DNA of 64,000 nucleotides from NCBI RefSeq assembly GCF_002252445.1, contig NZ_NNRJ01000019.1:62001-126000 (forward strand), given 5' to 3'. A program made the translations under genes and the position numbers. This DNA is from Brucella thiophenivorans. GTDB lineage: Bacteria; Pseudomonadota; Alphaproteobacteria; Rhizobiales; Rhizobiaceae. Below are positions 8,708 to 15,872 of the stretch, piece by piece. How positions within the stretch are numbered: the stretch's first letter is position 1; each line of letters starts with the position of its first letter. The notes under the pieces are model-generated. The model did not search any database and was not told the DNA's origin. It saw only the letters and a program-made list of their open reading frames with translations.

Positions 8708-9013
8708 ATGGTTGCACGTATTTACCGTCCAGCTAAGACCGCAATGCAGTCTGGTAAAGCCAAAACTGAAAACTGGCTTCTGGAATATGAGCCGGAGAGC
8801 GCCCGCAAGGTTGAGCCTCTGATGGGCTACACTTCTTCTGGCGATATGAAGAGTCAGATTCGCCTGTCGTTTGACAGTCGCGAAGATGCAATCGAATATG
8901 CGACCCGCAACGGCATCGCCTATCGTGTCATCGAACCGCATGAAACCACGCGCCGCAAGGTTTCCTATTCGGATAACTTTAGCTTCTACCGCGTCCAGCC
9001 TTGGACGCACTAA
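8708..9013 (+). CDS. NADH dehydrogenase supernumerary subunit, NDUFS4-like
   Basis: 101-residue protein of the ETC complex I conserved-region family, homologous to mitochondrial NDUFS4 (18-kDa/AQDQ subunit). Recognisable blocks: ARIYRPAKTAMQSGKAKT at the N-terminus, W-LEYEPESARKVEPLMGYTSSGDM in the middle, and SREDAIEYATRNGIAYRV followed by SDNFSFYRVQPWTH at the end. The family is an accessory subunit at the peripheral arm of complex I in alphaproteobacteria. The gene is monocistronic here, between two tRNA genes and away from the nuo operon, as is usual for this subunit. Confidence 0.92.
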   Translation: MVARIYRPAKTAMQSGKAKTENWLLEYEPESARKVEPLMGYTSSGDMKSQIRLSFDSREDAIEYATRNGIAYRVIEPHETTRRKVSYSDNFSFYRVQPWTH

Positions 9014-9063
9014 CAGCTTTTCCCGGCCTGACACTTTGTGTTAAGTCCGGGTTCTGATGGTGA

Positions 9064-9140
9064 GGTCCCGTAGCTCAGCTGGATAGAGCACCGGCCTTCT
9101 AAGCCGTAGGTCACTGGTTCGAATCCAGTCGGGATCGCCA
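9064..9140 (+). tRNA. tRNA-Arg (anticodon TCT)
   Basis: 77-nt cloverleaf with encoded CCA: acceptor GGTCCCG / CGGGATC (one G-T wobble), D arm GCTC / GAGC, anticodon loop CTTCTAA (TCT, reading AGA/AGG), T arm CACTGG-type with TTCGAAT. Confidence 0.95.
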
Positions 9141-9326
9141 TTATTTCAATAGGTTAGTTAACCTGAGTCGAAGGTCAGTTTTACCGCTGTTTTATAGACG
9201 GTTTACAAGATTACTGACTTTTTGCTTTAGCTGAAAATTACAACAATATTAGTTCCTCATTTTCCGCCAAATCGTGTGCATCAAGCAATTTTTGGATAGC
9301 TCTGATGTCGTTCACTCACGTCAACT

Positions 9327-9431
9327 TAGAGCGGTTCTCGTTTTAAACGGAATCGTTGGAGCCGCTTTATCTCTTTGTTTTACGCATTATCCAACGCAAA
9401 ACCGCTTCGCACTTTTGCTGGAAATGCTTTA
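9327..9431 (-). repeat. 105-bp dispersed palindromic repeat (family A), copy 2
   Basis: Full-length copy of the two-hairpin element, with the same orientation and length as the one at 5998-6102 and only a few differences. Its first half (9380-9431) is translated as the C-terminal tail of the MocA-like protein, so it is partly inside a coding sequence. Confidence 0.88.
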
Positions 9432-9982
9432 GGTTTCGTGTCTATATCAACCGCCTGCCTGACGTCTAAAGATATTCGGATAAGAGACGGGTGGCGCAAA
9501 AGCATTTTTCCGGCACCTGTATCTCCGCGCAGATGTTGAAGTTTGCCAAAAAGATGTCTGGGTATCAGCGCTGGCGGCAGACACGACTTTCCATTGTGAG
9601 AAATGACGGGATGAGCCCCAACTTTCGCAACCATTCTTTTTATGTGTTGACGTGAGACATTTGGCATATCCCCAAGTAGCAAGAGTGCATGGCTTGCGCC
9701 GTGTTTTTTCACGTAACGTAACCCGGCTTTCAATGTTTCACTTTGTGTGTTGGTGTTGTCTGGGAATAACGGGCGCAGGCGTGTGCGTCTGAACAGACTT
9801 GCGACCATAGGATCACGTGCGACAACCACGCCGAAACTGTACGGTATCCCTTGAAGGCATGCCGCAACATGAGCCGATAACGGTTTTCCCTGATAGCGAG
9901 AAAGCAGCTTGTTGCCAGCACCATAGCGCCGCGATTTGCCTGCCGCTAAAACGATAACTGCAACTTTTGCCGCTCCACTCAT
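9380..9982 (-). CDS. MocA-like molybdenum cofactor nucleotidyltransferase
   Basis: 200-residue member of the MobA/MocA NTP-transferase family. The N-terminus has the nucleotide-binding signature VLAAGKSRRYGAGNKLL (residues 11-27) and later LLLGDMPNVS with the metal-binding Asp. In molybdenum-hydroxylase operons such enzymes add CMP to molybdopterin to make the MCD cofactor; that role is inferred from context. Its ATG overlaps the TGA of the XdhC gene. The last ~16 residues (KAFPAKVRSGFALDNA) are encoded by a dispersed 105-bp repeat, so the native C-terminus appears to have been replaced or extended. Confidence 0.87.
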   Translation of the reverse strand: MSGAAKVAVIVLAAGKSRRYGAGNKLLSRYQGKPLSAHVAACLQGIPYSFGVVVARDPMVASLFRRTRLRPLFPDNTNTQSETLKAGLRYVKKHGASHALLLLGDMPNVSRQHIKRMVAKVGAHPVISHNGKSCLPPALIPRHLFGKLQHLRGDTGAGKMLLRHPSLIRISLDVRQAVDIDTKPKAFPAKVRSGFALDNA

Positions 9983-10950
9983 TTCGCGTCTTTAGCTATA
10001 TTATTTGAAAACGCGCCATCCTTCACATTCTGCAATATGTGGGCAAGCGCAGAAACGCCGAGCGTGTAGGGGTCGCGTGTCGATGGTATAAGCCCGAGTG
10101 GAAATCGCAGTTTGTCTATCTTCTGACTATTACAATTCATAGCGCTCAGTGCTTTGCAGCGTGTTGTATGTGTTCGTCTGCTGCCTTGTGCACCAACAAA
10201 AAACGCCGGACTATCCAATGCTGCTGACAGGATGTCAGTTTCGCGATTGTGGTCATGGAAAAAGGTGATGACTGCACTTCTTTCGTCAGCATCAACATCT
10301 TGCGGCCAATGATTTGTAACAAGAGAGTTAGCCCACGAGAATCGCGCCAGCACGTCAGGATCGGGTGAGTAAAGTTCGACCTTGCAACCGGCAGCAAGTG
10401 CCAGTTCGGTAAAACAAATCGTCTCCATACCAGTGCCAAACACCAACACTCTTATTTGGGGCAGAATGGTCAGATGCAAACCCATACCTGTCGGGTTTAG
10501 CGACAAGGTTCCGTCTTCCCCTAAAGTTAACATCGCCGGTTTTCGTGCTTTGAGATAGTCGGCAATAGTTTTCAGAAGAAGTTTGTCGGGAAACGGAAAA
10601 ATCTGAATGTCGAGAGCGCCCCCGCAGGGAAGGGGCACATCCCAGTAAGGCGAACCGTTGCCGTAACGCACGTGCATGGTCTGACCTGTTTCCATAGCTG
10701 ATTTGGCGTTTAAAACGACATTTTTGTCGATACAGCCCGACGATAGATTACCCCAACGATGGCCAGAGGCATCAATCACCATCGCTGCCCCGCAACGGCG
10801 ATAGGAAGGCCCTTCGACACCCACAATGACAGCGAGCGCGCAATTATCCTCGGACAAAGCCGGCGTCAACGGAAAGTCATTTTCGTTGATCGAAACGGCC
10901 TTAACCGCCAGTTTCGTATCGTCAAATTCAATCTGTCCCGTTAGCTTCAT
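9979..10950 (-). CDS. XdhC family Mo-hydroxylase maturation protein
   Basis: 323 residues. XdhC proteins bind the molybdenum cofactor, promote its sulfuration and insert it into xanthine dehydrogenase-type enzymes. Visible: the N-terminal XdhC/CoxI domain with VEGPSYRRCGAAMVID and the LSSGCIDKNVV cysteine motif, and a C-terminal Rossmann-like domain with VLVFGTGMETICFTELALAAG and a FVGAQGSRRTHTTR motif. The start at 10950 is preceded by GGAAGA; 43 extra upstream residues overlap the preceding gene and are not family-like. It lies 28 bp after the second catalytic subunit gene and overlaps the mocA-like gene. Confidence 0.9.
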   Translation of the reverse strand: MKLTGQIEFDDTKLAVKAVSINENDFPLTPALSEDNCALAVIVGVEGPSYRRCGAAMVIDASGHRWGNLSSGCIDKNVVLNAKSAMETGQTMHVRYGNGSPYWDVPLPCGGALDIQIFPFPDKLLLKTIADYLKARKPAMLTLGEDGTLSLNPTGMGLHLTILPQIRVLVFGTGMETICFTELALAAGCKVELYSPDPDVLARFSWANSLVTNHWPQDVDADERSAVITFFHDHNRETDILSAALDSPAFFVGAQGSRRTHTTRCKALSAMNCNSQKIDKLRFPLGLIPSTRDPYTLGVSALAHILQNVKDGAFSNNIAKDAK

Positions 10951-10978
10951 GTGGGTTCTTCCGAAAGGCTTAGAATGT

Positions 10979-13915
10979 TCAGTCTTCCAACGCTTTTTTA
11001 ATCTTATCCGGCGTGACCGGCAGACGATAAAAACGCTTGCTAGTTGCATGCGTGATGGCATTTCCAATTCCGGCAACAACCGGAATCATAACCACTTCTG
11101 CCATGCCTTTCGGCGGCGAAGTTTCTGACAGTGGTTCAAGATATTCAGCCGTCTGCGTCCAGACTGCTACATCTTTGCTGCGCGGGAGCGTATAGCGGTT
11201 GAAGTTCCACGTACCGTTACCCGGACCGTCTTCATAAAGCGGAAGCTCCTCCATCAAAGCATGGCCAATTCCCATCGCCACACCACCCTGTTGCTGGCCG
11301 GAAACCAGCGCGGGGACGATAATATTGCCCGGATCAAGAATGCTGTGATGCTTCATGATTTCGACTTCGCCAGAGAACGTATTCACGTTGAGTTCAACGA
11401 TACATGCTGCTGGCGTATAGGTGGTGACACCCGCATTGTTGCGCTGCACTGGCGGAAAATACACCGTACTACGCTTGATAAAATCATATCCGCCCGTTGT
11501 CATACGGCCCTTAAGCTCCGCTGATGCACCATCACCATAGCGAACAGCGAGAAGATCAACTGGCAGCTCGCGCATCCCAATAACGGGTATATCGAATTTG
11601 GCCGTTGCCCATTCCCAGCGACTGAAGCAGTGAAGTGAAACGCCCGTCACCAAACCCATTTCATGGGCTTTGCGTGCGAGACGTTCAAAGGATAGCGTTT
11701 CCATTCCGCCACCACCGATACCACCTGCCGTCACACGCAGATCGTTAAGAGTGACGACGCCACTCGCAATTTGCCCGCCAGATGCACCTTCACTCCAAAT
11801 GGTTTTAGCCGCGGGCCAGAACGTGTTTTCAAAAAGGAACCGCGCCGCCTGTTGTGTTCCGAAACCCAGAAAATAAGCGCTGTTGGAAGCACTCATTGGC
11901 GGAAGCGCATTGGGAACCCAAAACGGATCTTTTTGCAGCTCGTCCTGCTGTTCCTGCGTGGTCGTGTAAGGCGACCAATTGCTCACCATCGGCAATTCGG
12001 CAAAATCAGTTACACCAAATTCTACGACATCCGGTACTTTTCCCAACATGTTGCGAACCATCACCTGTTGCGCGGTCGTCGCACCTGTGCCAATTTCCTG
12101 CACGCAATGGCGCATGCTCAATTTACCATTTGCATCAAATTCGAGCGTGAGTGCAGAGGTATCCGCGCCGGACCCATAGTCTTTCTGAACCTGCGCAAAA
12201 CCTACGCCATAAAGGCGACCGGGATTGGCTTTGTCATAATCCGCCTTGGCTTGTTCGCGATTGACCCATAGTGGATTTTTAGCCACCAGTTCGAGCATTT
12301 CGACATTACGCAAATCACCCAATGGCTGTGCACCTTGCGTATTTTCATCGCCCGCACGCATCGCATTGCGAAGGCGAAGCTCAACAGGATCAATATCAAG
12401 TTCGGCTGCGATTTCATCGACCATCAGTTCGGTGATGCTCATAACCTGAATGGTGCCATAGCCGCGCATTGAACCTGCCTCTACGGCTGGCGTTGCAAGG
12501 GCTATCGAAGTGAGGTCTGACTTAGGGAAATAATAAATTGACTGAGCAGCGGTAGCGGCTACCTGTGCAACTGAGAACGAGAAATTAGCGCGTCCGCCGC
12601 CATTACAATTATAAAATCCTTTCAGGATTTCAAACTTGCCGGTCTTGCGATCAGCAACAATGCAGACGTCCATTTCGATAGAATGGCGCTTCAGTCCAAG
12701 CTGGAACTGTTCATAGCGATCATTTGCCAGACGCACAGGCAAACCGTCGCCGTAAAAACAGGCCGCAATCGCATAAAACGGAAAGATAGAGTGATCTTTT
12801 GATCCGTAACCGACTGTTGTTCCGGTTAGTAGTTTGATCGTCTCAACGGGGAAGCGTTTATTATCTTTAACCATCGCGGCAGCAACACGCGCGACCTCAT
12901 AAGGCGATTGTGCAGCGACAATCAGATGCAGCGTTTTTGACTTCGCATCATACCACGCATTGCCGTTGTCCGGTTCCATTGCACTCGGATCAATGGATTG
13001 CGAAAAACCGTGCCGTTCGAGCACAAACTTGCTGTCGTCCTTACGCGCTTCCTCAATGGCTTTGGCTATATCTTCGGCGGCGTTCATACCGCGTCGCATG
13101 GGTTCATAGGTCTCACGTGCGACTTCTTCCGGATCGCGCATCCCACCGCCGCCACGATGCTTGGTCAGCACAGATGCAGGCACAAAAACTCCGGTTGTGC
13201 TGTCTGATGGCCAAGTTGGTGTATCGCCATCGAAGCCGCCAAATATAACTGCATCCTGTATCGGCGAATAAGCAGATGAGGCAGAAGGAGTTTCACCGCC
13301 AATGCGAACATATCGCGCTGCACCGTAATTGGCTGGCGATTTAACGCCAGTTTCAGCACCATATTTCACAACACTCGTTTCAAATCGTAAAAGACGCTTT
13401 GCGGCATCGAAGCGATCAAAATCATGATAGACAAGCAGTGCTACTGGCTGCCCCAAAAGCGGAGCAGTCTGGCCCTTTGGCAGCAGAATGCTTTTACCGT
13501 AAAATTCATCCGCTAGGCCTTCGGCTTGCGGCGCTGTTAAACCATCAGCTTCAAAATCCTCATGCAATACCAGACGATCAGGCTGAAGACCGGCCCCTAA
13601 AATAGTCAGATCAACCCCTTCAAAGGTTCGCTTTGCGTCGGTCGCTTTGATGAAAAAGGCATGGGCTTGCTCTTTGGGCCATCCTTCCAGATCGCGGGCC
13701 CGATAATCACGCGAGAAGGTCTTCTCGCCGGTGACTTTACGAATGGCATCCCATCGATAACGGGCCTGACCATCTGCTCCAATCCAATCGGACGGGCTTG
13801 GTCCTGACTGGACTTCCAGCGCATGAGCGACTGGTAGCCGCCCAAGCATCACAGTTATACCGGCGATTGTACCCAGTTTCATAAAATTACGACGTGAAAT
13901 ATTCGAACTCATCAT
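10979..13915 (-). CDS. Xanthine dehydrogenase-family molybdopterin-binding subunit, paralogue B (Tat-exported)
   Basis: 978-residue catalytic subunit of a molybdenum hydroxylase. It has a Tat signal (SRRNFMK at residues 7-13, then a hydrophobic stretch ending AHALE), so it is folded with cofactor and exported to the periplasm. Mo-cofactor contacts seem to be GYGSKDHSIFPFYA, DPSAMEPDNGNAWYD, EAGSMRGYGTIQ and the C-terminal PPKGMAE, whose Glu (about residue 940) corresponds to the catalytic Glu of KGxGE in related enzymes. It is clearly paralogous to the protein at 15869-18787 along its whole length. It sits 93 bp after the cytochrome gene, with a strong hairpin in the gap. The substrate is unknown; aldehydes or N-heterocycles are typical for the family. 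Confidence 0.9.
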   Translation of the reverse strand: MMSSNISRRNFMKLGTIAGITVMLGRLPVAHALEVQSGPSPSDWIGADGQARYRWDAIRKVTGEKTFSRDYRARDLEGWPKEQAHAFFIKATDAKRTFEGVDLTILGAGLQPDRLVLHEDFEADGLTAPQAEGLADEFYGKSILLPKGQTAPLLGQPVALLVYHDFDRFDAAKRLLRFETSVVKYGAETGVKSPANYGAARYVRIGGETPSASSAYSPIQDAVIFGGFDGDTPTWPSDSTTGVFVPASVLTKHRGGGGMRDPEEVARETYEPMRRGMNAAEDIAKAIEEARKDDSKFVLERHGFSQSIDPSAMEPDNGNAWYDAKSKTLHLIVAAQSPYEVARVAAAMVKDNKRFPVETIKLLTGTTVGYGSKDHSIFPFYAIAACFYGDGLPVRLANDRYEQFQLGLKRHSIEMDVCIVADRKTGKFEILKGFYNCNGGGRANFSFSVAQVAATAAQSIYYFPKSDLTSIALATPAVEAGSMRGYGTIQVMSITELMVDEIAAELDIDPVELRLRNAMRAGDENTQGAQPLGDLRNVEMLELVAKNPLWVNREQAKADYDKANPGRLYGVGFAQVQKDYGSGADTSALTLEFDANGKLSMRHCVQEIGTGATTAQQVMVRNMLGKVPDVVEFGVTDFAELPMVSNWSPYTTTQEQQDELQKDPFWVPNALPPMSASNSAYFLGFGTQQAARFLFENTFWPAAKTIWSEGASGGQIASGVVTLNDLRVTAGGIGGGGMETLSFERLARKAHEMGLVTGVSLHCFSRWEWATAKFDIPVIGMRELPVDLLAVRYGDGASAELKGRMTTGGYDFIKRSTVYFPPVQRNNAGVTTYTPAACIVELNVNTFSGEVEIMKHHSILDPGNIIVPALVSGQQQGGVAMGIGHALMEELPLYEDGPGNGTWNFNRYTLPRSKDVAVWTQTAEYLEPLSETSPPKGMAEVVMIPVVAGIGNAITHATSKRFYRLPVTPDKIKKALED

Positions 13916-13972
13916 TCCCCCCGGGGGTTGATCCGATTACGTCTGAAATAAATATGCACGTGATTATGAGTA

Positions 13973-14000
13973 AGTTGGGCTCAATCGATTGAGTCCAACT
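13973..14000 (-). other. Intercistronic stem-loop in Mo-hydroxylase operon
   Basis: An almost perfect 28-bp palindrome (14-bp arms, one mismatch, centre ATCGAT) just after the cytochrome c stop codon and before catalytic subunit B. No T-run follows on the minus strand, so it is more likely an RNA-stability or processing hairpin, or a weak attenuator, than a full terminator. Confidence 0.6.
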
Positions 14001-14008
14001 CATGAGTT

Positions 14009-15316
14009 TTAATCGACAGCGCTCTCTTCAGCTGCAACCTGCTCGGTAGTCACCGCTACAGACTGGCCACCCCATTCAGCTCTGATCCAAGTGATCAGGG
14101 CTGCAATTTCGGGATCATCAATCATATGGGCAAATGGCGGCATTGCGTACATGCGCTGACCATTGGTGAATGTCTGCGTCGGGATACCGTTGAGAACCAC
14201 CTTAATCAGCGTCTGCGGATTATCCATTGCGAGGGTGGCATTGCCCTTCATAGCGGGAGCGACATTCGGAATGCCTGCACCATTGACGCCATGACAGCCA
14301 GCACAGGCCGAAATATAGGCCAGCCTTCCGGTTTCCATCGGGCTTCCCGGTTCAGGATTATGCGCTTCCGCCAAAGGTGCAGGCGGAGGTGCTGCGGCTG
14401 CGATATTTCCTTCGTCATCGGTCAACAGATAGGTGGCAACGGCCTTTATATCGTCCGCGTCCATGACACTGGTTGAGAAATGGGTCACCGTATTCATACC
14501 GGCAAAAGATGTGCCCTGAGGCGCGATGCCGGTGGAGAGGTACTGGCTTAATGTCTCAACATCAAAGCCATGCTTGGATAATGCTGTGGCTGTGATATTG
14601 GGAACGGCCATTCCATCCACTTCGCCACCTTGCAGCGGACGCAAGAAATCAACGCCCATCATAAGATTGCGGGGCGTGTGGCAAGCACCACAATGCGCAA
14701 GACCTTCAACGAGATAGGCACCACGGGTCCATTCAGCCGAGCGCAACTCATTCTGAGGAACCTCCCTGTTCGGGAAGTTCAGCAAGTTCCAGAAATTCAG
14801 GAATGGGCGCACCGGCAGTACGAACACACCGGTATTCGCTTTATTGGCAACCGGGATCGGCGGAATGCTCATCATATAAGCGTAAAGCGCGTCGAGATCG
14901 TCGGGCGTGGTGATATGGGTGTAAACATAAGGCATGGCCGGGTAGAGATTACCCTTACCAGCAGCAATACCGTCTTTCAAAGCACGATGGAAATCAGCAC
15001 GGGTATAGTTACCGATGCCATGCTCTTTATCGGGCGTAATGTTGGTCGAATAAATCGTGCCAACAGGAAGCTGGATTGGTACGCCGCCCGCAGCCATTGG
15101 GCCTTGCGGCAGTGAATGACAACCGAAGCAATCGCCCGCCAGTGCCAGTTCACGCCCGCGCGGGATCAGGCTTTGCATCTGTTCGGGTGTCATGGCCTGC
15201 TCGGCCTGTGGGGCCACACTGGATGAGCGAAAAAGGCCAAACAGTATGGGGAGCGCAATCAGTGCACCCAACACGATGATGGCTAAGATCGAATTGCGCA
15301 ATCTATGGCTTTTCAT
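14009..15316 (-). CDS. Three-heme c-type cytochrome, electron acceptor subunit
   Basis: 435 residues. An N-terminal hydrophobic anchor/signal (about residues 10-29) is followed by three CxxCH heme sites: CFGCH at 63-67, CGACH near 210 and CAGCH near 340, each followed by a typical mono-heme domain with a later Met ligand (for example YAMPPFAHM). The layout matches the cytochrome subunits of membrane-bound alcohol, gluconate and aldehyde dehydrogenases. Here it probably takes electrons from the 2Fe-2S subunit and passes them to the respiratory chain, replacing the FAD subunit of cytosolic enzymes. TAGGAG precedes the start, 10 bp after the 2Fe-2S gene. Confidence 0.92.
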   Translation of the reverse strand: MKSHRLRNSILAIIVLGALIALPILFGLFRSSSVAPQAEQAMTPEQMQSLIPRGRELALAGDCFGCHSLPQGPMAAGGVPIQLPVGTIYSTNITPDKEHGIGNYTRADFHRALKDGIAAGKGNLYPAMPYVYTHITTPDDLDALYAYMMSIPPIPVANKANTGVFVLPVRPFLNFWNLLNFPNREVPQNELRSAEWTRGAYLVEGLAHCGACHTPRNLMMGVDFLRPLQGGEVDGMAVPNITATALSKHGFDVETLSQYLSTGIAPQGTSFAGMNTVTHFSTSVMDADDIKAVATYLLTDDEGNIAAAAPPPAPLAEAHNPEPGSPMETGRLAYISACAGCHGVNGAGIPNVAPAMKGNATLAMDNPQTLIKVVLNGIPTQTFTNGQRMYAMPPFAHMIDDPEIAALITWIRAEWGGQSVAVTTEQVAAEESAVD

Positions 15317-15326
15317 CGTTTTTCTC

Positions 15327-15872
15327 CTATCCGATCACGCAACCGGGCGTGGCAAGCGCCACATCGCGAATGGCTTCGTAATAACGCACATAGCCTGTGC
15401 AGCGGCAGATATGGACATCAAGTGCTTCTTCAATCGCGCCTTCAAGATCAGCGCGTTTGACAGGCTGACGCTTGAGTTGATCGATAAAAACTGTTGCCCC
15501 TGCCACAAATCCGGGCGTGCAATAGCCACACTGGAACGAGAAATTATCGATGAAAGCCTGCTGGATCGGCGTTAGTTTTGTTACTTTGCCATCCGCATCA
15601 GTTTCAGCCTGACCTTCGATTGTAATGATCGATTTTCCATTGAAGAAATGCGCATCATAAATGCAGGTGCGGCTTTCAGTTCGCGTGCCATCCTTCTGCA
15701 CTTCCATAACGGTGCAGGCATGACAGATGCCCTGACCGCAACCAAAATGCGTGCCGGTCAGATCCAGATATTCATGCAGAAAATCGATCATTGGCATACC
15801 GACCGGAACCTGAACCGGACCGATTGGCTTGCCATTAATGGTCAGGGACAGCGGGCGTTTTTCGATGCTCAT
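15327..15872 (-). CDS. (2Fe-2S)-binding small subunit of Mo-hydroxylase
   Basis: 181 residues with the complete cysteine set of the family: plant-ferredoxin-type cluster Cys45, Cys50, Cys53 and Cys70 (GCGQGICHAC...C), and the second cluster Cys115, Cys118 (FQCGYCTPG) and Cys156, Cys158 (HICRCTGY). It transfers electrons from the Mo site. It has no signal peptide of its own, so it presumably crosses the membrane with a Tat-bearing catalytic subunit. Its ATG overlaps the TGA of catalytic subunit A, indicating tight coupling with that subunit. Confidence 0.95.
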   Translation of the reverse strand: MSIEKRPLSLTINGKPIGPVQVPVGMPMIDFLHEYLDLTGTHFGCGQGICHACTVMEVQKDGTRTESRTCIYDAHFFNGKSIITIEGQAETDADGKVTKLTPIQQAFIDNFSFQCGYCTPGFVAGATVFIDQLKRQPVKRADLEGAIEEALDVHICRCTGYVRYYEAIRDVALATPGCVIG

